From: Trebouxia sp. TZW2008
Lineage: Eukaryota > Chlorophyta > Trebouxiophyceae > Trebouxiales > Trebouxiaceae
Length of the DNA: 64,000 nucleotides
Reading direction: 5' to 3'
Assembly (NCBI GenBank): GCA_002118135.1
Contig: BDIU01000271.1
Coordinates: forward strand, 47,458 to 111,457
Part shown: in pieces, positions 45,652 through 57,689 of the stretch
How the letters are laid out: each line of letters opens with the position of its first letter
Numbering within the stretch: position 1 is the stretch's first letter
Program-made: the position numbers and the translations under genes
Notes under the pieces: generated by a model
What the model saw: the letters and a program-made list of their open reading frames with translations, nothing else
What the model was told of the DNA's origin: nothing
Database searches by the model: none

Positions 45652-47699
45652 ATGATGTCAGCTGACACGGAGCTTGCTTCGACGAGTGCCAGCGGTGTGA
45701 GGGGTGACACGTACTTTGTGTCGCAAGCAGACAGAAAGCTCTTCAAAGAGCAGGGGTACTAACTAGCATGCAATCTGGCGTTGCCTTGTACAGTCGGAAA
45801 ATTTGCTTAGTGACACATGTTGCAGCTTTGTCCACCTGCCACGCGTCATGTCAGATGAGGAGCTGCAGCAGGAGATTGATGAAGTAAGTGCGTGACACTG
45901 CTGAGTGCTCTTCAGAGTCATGCCTGAAAGCGTCAGGACACAAGCTTTGTCGATCACCTCAGCAAAGCAATCGTCTAGGACTGGTTTGTGAGCATCATGG
46001 CTCATGCTTGCAGATTTATGAGGCGTTCCTGACAGGCAGCATACAGGTGCCGGGAAAGGATCTGTGTGACATGTCTGGCAATCAGGAAGGGCGTACACCT
46101 CAGGAATTCACCCTATACAATGTAATGTTGCCGCGTGTGTACCATCCAAAGCTCCAGGGCAATCTGTATGAGCGAAGGTGCAAGGTAGGCTCAATGCATG
46201 CCATCACGTCATGGTTGACGGCTGTATGTACTCATAGAGTAGTATACGCATGACAGATTGCCTGCTATCAAGATGATGAGGCATTCAAGATCAGGCAGCA
46301 TGTTTATACTACAGTGAATTTGCGATACAATGACTGCTTTTGTCCCCAGGACACTTGTCACTACATTCTTACCACTCAACATTGCCATTGCAGCTAGAAT
46401 GCAGTGCTCAAATCCCACTTTATTGCTTTCATTGTTGTAACATGTAGGAGGTTACTATACCAAGTGTCACTACATCAAGAAAACACTGGAGTGCTGCGAC
46501 GTAAAGCTGCTGACAGCGGCTATGCAAAAGCTGTCCACATGCTTCATGGGCTTGCTTAAACACCCTGCCATCACTTTTGTCACATCAACAGTGAAGCAGC
46601 TGAATATGGTACATGGGATGCCAAAAACAGCATACACTAAACTTTGGCACATCAAGCGGTTTCTTCCTAATTGGCGCCAGGAGCACAGGTTTGTTTTGCT
46701 TGTCTCTCAACAGAAACATGTCTGTGATGCAGGACATTGCAGACCAGTTGCAAGGTGGCAACATGCAAGTGGACTATGACCAGATCTTGGCCAAGCGGCC
46801 TCACAGTGAGGATGCAGTTTTTGCTTGGCATCAAGACATGGCTTACTGGCCTCCCTTCACTTCAGACATCTCTGCTGCAACTTGCTGGTTGGCAGTTACT
46901 GACTCGACGGAAGAAAATGGGTGCATGAGGTTCCTGCCAGGCTCGCATAAAGAGCCACAGCTCAGGAAACATGCTCCTGGTGAGAACAAGTTCTTCTGCC
47001 GTTTGACTGCTTTTCCTGAGCTCTTGTGCCTGCTGTTCTGCATATGTAACAACTTCACTTAAGTGTTGCTGAGGTTGTTTTGGGGTTGCTGCACCACACT
47101 GTACACTGCCTGGTTCCAAGACTTGCAGCAGACGAGAGCTGCAGAAACAAAGCGTCATGTTCATGAGTGGTCAATTCTCTCCGCTCATTATTTTGGGTTT
47201 TGCTTGCTGTATGCTTGGCTCAAGTGGATGGCATTGCATGTGTTCCAAGTTTTGAATTTGTGAATAGCTGCATTGTAAGTGACGTGATCAACCTATTGAC
47301 ACCCAAAATTGTCACGGCGTCAATACAATCTTCGTACCAGTTTGCCAGCCTCCGAAAGGCGCCCATTGACACTCGGCGCCATTTTGCGTTTGTTAGATTC
47401 CTGACATCACACTTTCTGCTTTGGCAGTTGGCGCCAACAGAGAAGACTCACATGCCTTGTATCTGACCCTACAACCCACTGACAATGTGGTTCCCGTGTC
47501 AATCAAGCGAGGTGACATCACTGTGCATGACGAGCGTGTTGCACACGGCAGCGGCCCAAATCGATCTGCTGGCTGGAGAAAAGCTTATGTGGTGGCTTTC
47601 CGTAAGGCAGAGTGTATTGCAGAGGAAAGGTCACGCGGCTTCACACATTCACACAATGATGAATACAGCTGGGACGTATTTGCTGAGCACAGCAAATGA
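45652..47699 (+). CDS. Phytanoyl-CoA dioxygenase (PhyH) family protein
   Basis: PhyH proteins are Fe(II)/2-oxoglutarate oxygenases; the substrate of this member is unknown. Five exons give 283 residues: 45652-45755, 45826-45883, 46014-46184, 46733-46979, 47428-47699. The N-terminus has the usual helix and turn (FKEQGFVHLPRVMSDEELQ). The iron ligands are His and Asp in AWHQDMAYW (about 144 and 146) and the distal His in ERVAHGSGPNRS, whose Arg should bind 2-oxoglutarate. TEENGCMRFLPGSHK and YVVAFRKAE are typical. The closest familiar match is the PHYHD1-type subgroup. Two adjacent ATGs start the frame. There is no peroxisomal signal at the C-terminus (ends EHSK). Confidence 0.9.
46310..46459 (+). 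mobile_element. Degenerate pogo-like MITE in PhyH-like intron 3
   Basis: It starts TACAGTGAATTTGCGATACAA and ends GAGGTTACTATA, with inner TAGAATGCAGTGCT as in the two better copies. The terminal repeats are only partly complementary now. Confidence 0.55.
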
Positions 47700-49673
47700 T
47701 GTTCTGCATTGTATGCATGTAGATATTGTCTGCAGCTTGCTGATGCCATTGCCCTTGGTTGATTTGGATGACGGGTCTCAATGTGCTATCAGAAAGCAGC
47801 GATGCCACTGTGAGTTGCTGCATCTCTCACATGCAGTCTTTGCAAGCATCATTGCTGTCAGCGCATCATTATAGGAGCAAGCTGACTGCTTTACAAAGTT
47901 GTATGTTTTATGAAGCCTCTGGTTACGTGAAGGACGAAAGGCTGCATGGACAAAACAACATCGTTAGTGTAGGCGGAGCAACTAAGTGTCATCTGTTCAA
48001 AGGTGTACTATGATTAGACGGCAAAAATTCCCATCTGCCGACTTGCTTCAGATTTTGGGATAAGCTTCAGTGCACAAGACACCTTGTTCTCTTTTCAACT
48101 TGTCATGCTTGAACCGATCAAGCTGAGCATGGTAAGCCTTGCAACCTGAGGTAGGGATAAGACCTTGCAGCTGCCAGACTGTTTCAGGTGCCTGGCAGTC
48201 CTGTGACAGGGTCGGCTTTTAGCCGTTCACACTATGTCTTAACAGAATGTCCCCGATCACACACATTTTAGTCATGCTTTGAGTTGATGGATTAAATTCT
48301 ATGTCGTGTGATGTTTTCATAACAATGCTGCAAGTTTTGCGCATGCCTGTTCAGAACAATATTTCACACAGTCGTTTCAAGCCTTGAACAAGAAGATCTT
48401 GCAGTAGCCACTTGCAAGTGCCTGCCGGTTCTGTAGTAGGGTCAACTTGAGCCATTCAATTTGACAGAAAACGGCGGAATGTATAGCCAGCCGATTTACG
48501 GAATTACTCATCGCTAGCTTCCGCAGCTTACGCGGAGATGACCGCCGATCACGGAGCTCATGTTACGCGCAGCGTGTCCGTCAACGTAGCATGATCGAGC
48601 TTAGCATGTCATTGCATTCTTGACTTGTAGAGTTGTCGCCTCTCAGCTGACTGCGTTGCCGCTCATGAATTTCTGCAATGTGGAGTCCATCATTGTGGAC
48701 CCTCTGCAGTAGCGAGCCGTTGAGTCGCCATCCTTGCAGCAAGCTATTTCAGGCATTCGACTGCACTATTTGCAGAGGGTTGCTGCACTCAACTTGCTGC
48801 AATTATCATGAAGAGCAGCAGAGCCAAACCAAGAGATGATGTTGTGGCTCTGATGCGTGTGACTTACATTGGAGAAGACGCTGTTCCTCTGCAGGAAGAC
48901 ATTGACATGTATTATGAGACTGCTGCTAGATGATCAAATGCTGTGTATAATCCACGCAAGGTGCTGCTAAAGCAGCAATAGCTATATCTGCACAACGTGG
49001 TCACCAAGGCCAGCAAAGCTATTGTTCACGCTGCCGGGTCTGGTCCCGCAAATGAAAGCAACAAGTAAATTGATACCAGAAAGACAGCATGCAACGACGG
49101 AGATGCAATACAGCATATTATTGTTGTTGATCAATTATTAATGTCAGACATATGTATAAGTACATAGAGCTCGACCGTTGCCCATGATTAGCTGCTTTAG
49201 CTGTCGGGTGACGCATGCCGTTCTGCTTTGCCATCAAGACTGGCTGTGAAATATACATGCTGACAAGTGCACACAGTATCTGCCCAACATCTAAACCTGC
49301 AGGGCGCTCAGCCAGGATGCCAATAGAGTACACTGCACTGACTGTATGCACACAATGTCATGAGTTCATGACGCTGAGAATTAGTGAACAAGTTTTCGCT
49401 GCATCACTGTATGACCAACCAAAATGATCTACCAAGGTGGCCCATAGCTTGATATAAAACAATCATTGCAACCAAGGCTTGCTGTCCCCTACAGTCAACA
49501 GACTTTCCGGGCATGAGAATCGGGCCAGCTCCAGAGTAAGCGCCATTCCCTTTTTATGTCTGCACATAAGAACGCAGCAACTGATGGTCAAGCCATGCAA
49601 GCATGACCTCATGAGGAACAACAAGCAGCACATGAAAGCTTGAGAAGTTGCAACCTACTTTGGATACATTGGG
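47700..49673. other. Sparse stretch of about 2 kb
   Basis: No gene of recognised family. It holds a two-copy direct repeat (about 48158-48245 and 48395-48472; shared words include GTGCCTG, TAGGGTC/CAGGGTC and GCCATTCA/GCCGTTCA), a small open frame at 48808-48933, and otherwise AT-richer sequence. Confidence 0.5.
48808..48933 (+). CDS. Small open frame, 41 residues, unknown
   Basis: ATG to TGA, 41 residues, starting MKSSRAKPRDDVVALM and ending MYYETAAR. Composition is protein-like (basic start, acidic end), but there is no homology I recognise and it has no neighbour context. It could be an exon, a relic or chance. Confidence 0.2.
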   Translation: MKSSRAKPRDDVVALMRVTYIGEDAVPLQEDIDMYYETAAR

Positions 49674-50945
49674 CTACCGCGTCAATGCCTTCATCATGTA
49701 CTTGCCGGGGTGGATTTGGCCCACCTGCAACAGAGCAACTTCCTCAAGCAACATCTCTCTAAGCAATTCACGATCACGCCTGTACAACAGGAAGTTTGGT
49801 TGCTGCTGAGCTCATGGCAGACCCCCATAATCAAAGTGGTAAGGTTTGCATGGTGTGCCACAAATGCAAGATTGTTCTGTATACAGTATGGCCTATTGTG
49901 TAGCATGAGCATGACCATCTTTGCAAAGGATGCAGCACAATCCGCACCACCCAACAAACCCACTAAGTATCTCCCAATCTTTGTGAGGATGCACGCAAGC
50001 TGGGTCTGCCTCAGACCATAGACAAAGCCAGACAAACCCAGGAGCCTGTGTGAGGCCTGCTCTACTAACTTTTGCTCATATGTTCTAGGTGTAGTGTGAG
50101 ATCAATGATACCCCTCGCGTCACAAGGCTCAGAGGGTGTATGTTTGGAAAAATGCCACATATAGCACCAAGTATAAGGTTGACAGAGTGACTGCATTTTT
50201 GTGCCTTGACTGTGACATGAAGACATTTGCAAATGATTTGAGCTACTGAAGGAAACAGGTAGAATGGCAGGCAGAGCTCACCTGACACTTGACTTTGCTG
50301 CAAAATGTTTTCAAAGAACAGGTAAGCAAGGCAGCACATGGGAGATGAACATTGGCAAAGCAATGCAAACATGTGACATGTGTGATTTCTTCCTTCTGGA
50401 TCTATGGTGACAACCCTGACACCTGAGACAGCCTATAAGTTTGCATATGATCTGTTGAGTGTGTGTGCCGTAGGCAAATTCTATGCATGCTTTCTCAATT
50501 ATTGGTTGTGAAGTCAATTGTTGTCAAGAACAATACACAGGGTCAGCCTCTTGGAGAAGCGAGAGGCTGACCCTGATGTAGCACCAAGTGTAAGGCAAAC
50601 AGCACTCTCCTACTGGCCTGAGGCCTTGACATAACCTTGACATGCGACAAGTGTGTATGCAGCTCAGCCATCACATCCAACTGATGGCAAACGGTGGCAT
50701 GGCAGGCAACGCTTATCTGAAGCCTGGCCTCGCAACAGTATGTTTTTATTCTCTTGCAGAAGATTTCGTGTGTTGTACAGCTGCAACAACTGCTTGCGCA
50801 AAAACTCTATCTCTGGGGTTGTTTGAGCAGCAGCAAGAGCCTCCTTGGTGCTCAGTGTCTCTGCCTTCAGATCGTGTATCTCGGTTCGGAGCGTTCCCAG
50901 CTGGCTAGATGTCGTCATCTCGATGCAGATGACTGACTTGTCCAT
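49674..50945 (-). CDS. Small coiled-coil protein, 104 residues
   Basis: Two exons (50737-50945 and 49674-49779) join in phase to a 104-residue protein. It is almost entirely a predicted coiled coil, with heptad-like runs such as EIEFLRKQLLQL, NLLQENKNILRDRELL and REMLLEEVALLQ, then a basic tail ending KYMMKALTR. The donor (ATACT|GTTGCG) is not strong, but the acceptor has a good pyrimidine tract and the join keeps the heptads in register. I do not recognise a family and assign no function. The intron carries a local duplication and a perfect hairpin. Confidence 0.5.
50160..50760. repeat. Local direct duplication of about 180 bases
   Basis: The block at about 50160-50345 recurs at about 50578-50760: TAGCACCAAGT-TAAGG, GCCTTGAC, GGCATGGCAGGCA-(A/G)-GCT and nearby words appear in the same order. 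The second copy includes the 3' end of exon 1 of the coiled-coil gene. Confidence 0.65.
50538..50575. repeat. Perfect 14-base inverted repeat (hairpin)
   Basis: CAGGGTCAGCCTCT and its exact reverse complement are separated by 10 bases. It is an intronic hairpin on either strand and sits exactly at the junction of the two 180-base repeats. Confidence 0.9.
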
Positions 50946-51621
50946 GCACCTGGAGATGTGGACCAAGGATCTGAAGTGCAGACTACGACAACTCAGAAGC
51001 TGAAACACGGCATCGTTGCAAGAAATGAACAAGTGCAGCGTCAGAGCTGACGTGTGGATCTGCTTGTCACGCTGCCGCCAGCAAAGAGCGTGCGAAGACA
51101 ATTCACGAGTCTAACTTTGCGAGACTTTCGGCTTTGTGCCTAGCAAGAGCAGAACAGAACAGAACAGAAGTACCGAGGACGAGTTCTTACACGCGCGAAT
51201 AATGCACCAGACGCCAAGCTGCTTAGCAACAGCAGTCAATGCGGCACAAGCCTTGTGATGGCGGAAGATGCACGCATCTCGGGTCAGGCAACTCCGTGCA
51301 GGGCCACCGCTCCGCGGAAACCGGTGGGGTGGTCACGTGTCGAAGAAAATTTGACACAGTTTTCTGGCGTTTTGTACTGCTACGCCTGTTTGCATGACTC
51401 CAACGTCCCGTAATAGCGCTGAAGCGATGACTCACCAGCATTCGAGAAGACGAACTCGTCCTACTCCGCAGCTGCACAGCTAGCTGACATTGAGTAAACG
51501 CGTTGTCAGCGACGCATTGCTCGGCCGGCCCGCAGCGTGAGCGTCGGTGCAGACCAAGTGTTCGTGCAGATTGCTCTCGCGGGTCTTCAGGGGCCGGTCG
51601 AGACTCGGTCGTGTCGTAGAC
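50946..51621. promoter_or_regulatory. Divergent region, coiled-coil gene (-) and aquaporin (+)
   Basis: GC-richer than the surrounding introns, with an AGAAC repeat near 51150-51167. Probably holds both promoters. No supported coding sequence. Confidence 0.4.
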
Positions 51622-54600
51622 ATGGTGCGAGTGCCTTTCATTTTGGAGCCCTCTCTCGCTCCCGGATCAGGCAAACGTGACATAGTAGCCTTTCTGAGGG
51701 TGAGGAAGCTTAGTTTCTGACTGCTGCGCCCGCGCAACCCTTCTCGGAAGCTATTCAGATCTCAAGATCTTTGTTCCGGTTGCGCTGAACGTCAGCAACT
51801 AAGCGCTCGCTACCTGTGACGTTTCCACACACGTGCCGCAGGGTGTAGCAGCTGAGTTTTTGGGGACCTTGATTTTCATCTTCTTTTCAACTGGTAAGCA
51901 CAGTCGAGACCGAATTTTCCGGGCGGTCAACCTGGCACAGCACGGTCGAGAGGCCATATTGAACTTGCCTGTTGGCTTGCAGCAACTGTCACGTCGGGCT
52001 GTCACACAGCAGATGTTGCCAGCTCCTCTGGTAATGGGGCTGATACAAGCTTGACAAATGGTGAGAACTTGCTAGACTTGTGACTGCAGCCCTATCTCAG
52101 CTCAAACTACAGGACTGCAGCCCTACTTCAGCTCAAACTACACATCCAAACTCACTTGATATTGTGCTGCAGTGAGGCCTGGGTCATGTTTTCTGAGCAG
52201 CACCACTGCTCTGCTGAACATTGCTCTGGCATTTGGCTTTTCCTTGTTTGTGGTGATCTTCTTTACAGCTCCATTTTCAGGTCGGTCATTGTTTGTGTGG
52301 CTTTTGGGTTGCAAATGATTTCATAATGCAGGTCAGCAGCATTTGATCATGGTTGCTGATGTATGTATGCTGTCCAGGGGGGCACATCAATCCCGCTGTG
52401 AGTTTTGCCATGTTTCTCGTCGGAAAGGTTTCATTTGTTCGGGGGATCTTGTACATTATATTTCAGGTGGGCAGTCTCGACACTGCTCATTCGATTGACT
52501 TGGACATTTTTGCAACCTCTGCGACGCTTGTGCAACCGAGTTCTGCTCACGGGCGACGTGTCACTTGCAAGGAATTATCGTTACTGAATAGTTTCCGCAT
52601 GTTAGTGCAATGCACAGTGTGACATAGCTGAAAACAATGTCTCAGCACCTACACTTGCTTAGGTCTACCTGCATTTCCTGCTGTGACGCCTAGCGGTATA
52701 GATCTGCTCGTGTTCTTTCTTTCCCCTGAGACGCTTGGTCATGACACTGCATCGAGCTGGTGCTGCTGTGGCTGTAATTACGCTGAAAGGCCTCAACCCT
52801 GCTGGTTACAAGGCAGCAGCAGTTCTTGTTTCTGCTGAGGCGCTTGGTGGTGACACTGCAGTGTGCTGGTGCTGCTGTGGCTTTAACTATGCTGAAAGGC
52901 CCCGACTCTGCTGGTCACTAATCAGCAACAGTTCTTGCTTTTCCTGAGACGCTTGATTGTGACAGTGCAGTGTGCTGGTGCTGCTGTGGCTTTAACTATG
53001 CTGAAAGGCCCCGACCCTGCTGGTCACAAGGCAGCAGCAGTTCTTGCTTTTCCTGAGACGCTTGACTGTGACACTGCAGTGTGCTGGTGCTGCTGTGGCA
53101 TCTATTATCCTGAAAGGCCTTGACCCTGCTGGCTACAAAGCAGCAGCAGGAGCTTCCAACCAACTGAACGCAGCCACAGGTGTTGATGTTGGCAGGGGCC
53201 TTGGCTTTGAGATCATACTGACGTAGGTTCCGTAACCCTGCATTGTGTACTGTACAGTATCATGCAACTTGCCTGCAAGGTTGTGCTGATGTGATTTGCC
53301 TAAGTGCGCTGCATCAGATGCAATAGAAGGCTGCATTAGATGCCATCGTTGGCAAAATGCATATGAGGTCATACAGACACCAGTTACTTCCTGCAATGTC
53401 ACTCTCACTGCCTTAGGGATCAATGTGGCGTCAGTTGTGCTGTTCTGCTGTATGGCAGAATGGGATGTATTATATGGCATGTATAATTTCTCTGAGTTTG
53501 ATGCATAATCATGCTCACTGGAACTGAGGCTATTTTGTTGTACCTGAGCACTGTCTTTCCTGCAGCATCTTGTTTGTTGTCTGCTATCAAGCCGTTGCCA
53601 CATACAAGCAGAACTGATGCTATTCATGTCTGTGACATTGACATTTTGTGTCTTACAGGTTTGCATTGGTGTTTGTGGTCTTCATGGCAACAGACTCAGT
53701 CCAGGTCCCAGCAACCATTTCCCTACAGGTACAGCATATTAGCACACATTTGCTTAGTCAGATCAGCCGCTGCACAGAATGTCATGCAGTTTTTTAACCA
53801 TTAAAGCTGCTGCCTTGAGCATGCCTGAGCTTCCTTGCACATTTCCCCTTAGGTACAGCATTCTTGCAAACTTACATGTTATTTTGCAAGATCAGCTGTA
53901 TTGACTGAGCTTGTTAGTTCACTGCTGTGTTCCACCAATAAGTGCTGCTGTCTTGGGCTTGAGCGAGTTTTTTGTGTCCCTGTGCAGGTGCTTGCACCCC
54001 TGGCCATTGGTATGACATTGTTTGTGTGCCACTTGGTTGCCATCCCAATTGATGGATGCAGGTAAAGCTATATTTCAGCTGTCACATCTGACTATCTGCA
54101 AGTAGCGTGCTTTGCAAAGGCTTGCACTCAACACCCTAGCTCTACATATGTAGCAACTTGTACTGTAATGGCCTGTGAAGTTAGCTTGCATCGGCCAAAC
54201 CCTTTAATGACAGCACATCCCTTGTCTGCAAAATGGCATGGCAGACTGAAAGCGACTGGTTGCTGTGCAGTGTCAACCCAGCAAGATCATTCGGCCCTGC
54301 AGTGGTCAGTAGAACGTTTCATGAGTACTGGATTTTCTGGGTAGGACCTTTGGTTGGAGGCGCGGTGGCTGCTTTCATCTATACCCTTGTCTTCAAAGTC
54401 AGGGTAAGTTGCAAGTCGTTGTTGGACCTCCAAGTCGTTGTTGGACCTCCAAGCTGTCTACAAGCATTTGATACGCAGCCTCACTGCATTTTCATGTTAG
54501 TCCTTCATGCTTTACATCTAGTATGTCTGCTTACTGCATTCAATGTCTGGCGATGCCACATTAGTATGCCAGTCACTGCGTGCATTGTCTGCCTTGTATT

Positions 54601-55058
54601 TGCTGCTGCCTTGCTGCTTCAAAGCCTTGGCGCAAGCTATCAGTATACAAGCTCTGCCAAGTCACAATTTCCCTTCAAATGGCTGTACAATCTCACAGAT
54701 GTTCCTTCAATGGCTCATCAACCGCGAATTTCCTTTCAATGATACATGCCTTGCAAAAGATCTGACTTGACATTTGTCTGGATGGCCGTTTGGTGGCTGT
54801 GTTTGACAGTAATCATCATCCGTGGGTCTGTTGATTACTTGATTGACTGACTGACTGGCGTGGAGCACAGAATTCAAAATACAAACAGCACAATATTCTC
54901 ATATGCTGTGTTGGGTCTTGCAGGAAGAATCAACTGGCATGGGTGCAAGGCCTATCAAGTCGAAGCGCCCTGAAGACTCAGCAGCACCTGTCAGGGAGGC
55001 CCAGGCAAGGAGAGCAGATGCCCTTGAGGCTGGCAAGCCAGTCACCCATTCAGCTTGA
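51622..55058 (+). CDS. Aquaporin (MIP family)
   Basis: Aquaporins are six-helix water or small-solute channels. Ten exons give 319 residues: 51622-51699, 51842-51893, 51983-52060, 52173-52280, 52378-52466, 53080-53222, 53659-53728, 53988-54061, 54271-54403, 54924-55058. Helix 1 is [18 protein letters not shown]. The two pore loops are [12 protein letters not shown] (Asn about 110) and [11 protein letters not shown] (Asn about 233). Helix 5 carries the conserved His (FVCHLVAIP), and loop E the Arg after NPA; with the Phe in ALAFGFSLF this fits a water-type selectivity filter. A long loop A and a 45-residue charged C-terminal tail (ending VTHSA) are non-conserved. The ATG follows from exon phase. 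Subcellular location unknown. Confidence 0.93.
52735..53068 (+). repeat. Three tandem copies of aquaporin exon 6 start
   Basis: The acceptor plus first about 65 bases of exon 6, with some following sequence, form a 109-110-base unit. The block GCTGGTGCTGCTGTGG sits at 52755, 52865 and 52974, and the true exon has it at 53083. The second and third copies keep GCAG|TGTGCTGG acceptors; the first does not. Confidence 0.92.
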
Positions 55059-56413
55059 GCTCATTTGCTTCAAGATGAACCTTGAATCAGAACATTTTGC
55101 AGAAAGCGACATGATCCAAGCTTGTGAGCATGGATGGTGGCGGCAAACAATGGTGTGCTGACAGAATAACAAGGCGGTGAAGTGCAGTGTCAACAACCGA
55201 GAGCCTAGCTCAAGTTTTGTGGCATGCTTGTGTAGATTTTGTGTGTGACAGTACTGCATTTCATTAGCTTTTCTTTCTTGCTTGCTACGATTTTTTGAGT
55301 TCCCTTTGGTTTTTGGCTGTCATTTTCACGGCTTGAACTTGACCTTGATGCAAAAGAGCAGGTGTACTGTCTTTCTCTCTTGCATGCTGATCTCCTGCTT
55401 GTTGTAACAACTGTGCGAAGTCTGCTTTCAACGATGCAACGCAATGCCCTGAACTGCACCTGTAAGTTGGGTGAGGCTGCAGCAGTGCTTTTGCATTGCG
55501 GAAGTCTATGAGCTTAAAGTGCAGCCTCACAAGTGCTGTCTGACACGCGTGCAGCGCAGCAGGGCAAAATTGCAACCCAGTCATCTGTTTTGCATTACAA
55601 ATTCTGTTGTTGCTTGTTGCAGCTAGCCTTTGGCCTAGTCAGGCAGTACACTGAGTCGCATACAGTGTTGAAAGTCACGTCAACGAAAAACAAGTGCTTG
55701 ATTCTGACAACAGGGACATGTTGTTGGTATCCATAAGTGTGGCCAGTCCAAAAGGGAAAAGCCTAAGCCATTCCGTACACAATCATGGGCCCTGCTTGAA
55801 TGTAACGAGCAATTCAGCTGAATCGACAGCACAACTAGCCAAACCCTGCTCAGCAAATGACACAGAAACCAAGGAAACATGTCATCGGGGCCCCCCCCCA
55901 TTTGCAAGACTGGCAGCTCAAAGGGCTTGGGCTGAAGTAGCCAAAGGCTTGCAACAGCTTGCCAGAGTCTACTATCACCGCAAAAAGCAAGTCAGAAAGA
56001 AAGAAAGAGAGAAACAAGTATAGAAGGAAGAAAGAAACAAAGAAAAGGTGAAAGAAAATCCTATGCCATCAGGCATCATCACGGAAGCCTCTATGACTGG
56101 AAGTAGCCCAGGACACAAGGCGTCATGAGCAGACCCACAAAATGAACAGGTAGACCAGCTCTGGCAGCACTCACAATTTCCAGCAAATATAAAGCATAAC
56201 ATCAAACTTGTCTGCAAGGCTACGAAGAGGGATACAGCTCAAAGCCGTCTCAGCCCAGTCACCCTTCCTGCTGTGTAAGCTTTAACAGCAATTGCACGTC
56301 TTGGCTACGGCCTCTGCAACATACATTGCACAACATGAAGTATCTCTTCTCAAAATAGCTCAGCAAGAAAATGTCTGACGGACCAACAGTAGGCATCGCC
56401 ATGTTGGGGTCCA
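55059..56413. other. Convergent intergenic stretch, no gene recognised
   Basis: Between the aquaporin stop (+) and the AAA gene stop (-). A purine-rich (AAAG)-type run lies at about 55990-56055. Open frames at 55285-55584 (-) and 55694-56023 (+) look partly protein-like, but I cannot support them. Confidence 0.5.
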
Positions 56414-56711
56414 TCAATTCCCTGTGCTGCCAAAGTGCTCAGTGAAGTGGATATGAGTCGCCAGCTGGTCCTTGCTGACTGAGCGGGGTAAGCGCTTCAG
56501 GCTGTGCTGCATCATGTCATTGTTCAGGCAAGGCAACTTCACCTCCCGCTGCTGGCCAGCCTTTGCCAGCTGCTGCAGGGTGCCAGCCACAGCTCCAGGG
56601 TCGGATTTGTTGCAAGCCTCCAGATGCTGCTGGCCATTGCTGTGAAAATACCTGCAAGGCAGCAGCATTCAGAGTTCAAGCACAGCACTCCTGTAGCGGT
56701 GAAAAGAATCG

Positions 56712-56808
56712 CAAAGCAAGCAAGCAAAGCAAAGCAAAGCAAAGCAAAGCAAAGCAAAGCAAAGCCAAGCCAAGCCAAGCCAAGCCAAGCCAAGCCAAGC
56801 CAAGCCAG
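56712..56808. repeat. Pentanucleotide run changing from AAGCA to AAGCC
   Basis: About ten AAGCA-type units are followed directly by about nine AAGCC units, in the last intron of the AAA fusion gene. Confidence 0.95.
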
Positions 56809-57689
56809 CAACAAGCACGGCGCCCAGGCTGCATGTTCGGCCAACAATCAGCTCAATGCCTCAGCAGTGCACAATGCTGTCATGGTGAGCCTGTTGGGCT
56901 TGGACCAGTTGCAAAAGATGCATGGTGATCTGGGCTGCAGAGATGGCAGTATAGATGTAATGATGATGGTCCCAAATGGTCAAGCTGCATCAGCAGTGCT
57001 GGTAGAGGCTTGACAAATCAGGGTTGCGCTATTCTGTGTTGTCGCTTGCACGTCTTTGACAATGAATCATTTTGATCAGCGGTGCTGTTGGCCACAGCAG
57101 AGAATTTTGCGCGTGAAGAGCCTATTTGTTCAATGAAATCCAGAGAGGCATGCTCAGACTAGGCAAAATCAGCAACTGCCCAGGAACATCTTTGCTGTTG
57201 CCAGTCCCCTCAACTAGCGGACCAACATGTGCTTGATACATGAACACAGATTGAACAAAGCATACACAGACACAAAACACGCATACAAGGTGTGTGTCAA
57301 CAGGCATGTCAATGTCACAAGGCAACCATGATCACACAAGTGTAAACTCCAGAACTGTTAAATCAGACAACATTGCCACATGTATGAGCTATACCTGAAG
57401 AAGCGAGCAGCATTGGTGAGCCTGAAGGGCTGGTACAGGGCGTCCTGGGCAACTGCTGAAATGTCAGACCCAGAGTAGCCATCCGTGCAGTCAGCAAAGC
57501 AAGTGGAAGTCAGCTTGGGTGAAGCTGTGGCGCTCGCCCTTGAGGTGGGTCTTCAGCATGTTGGCCCTGGCCTCCTTGTCAGGCAGAGGAATGTATATGC
57601 GCTGCACCACAGCAATCAGATCATTTTGTGGGCATTGCAGGCCATCGGTAGAGCCAATTGGAAGACTTGGCACTTGAGTGTCAAAAAAA

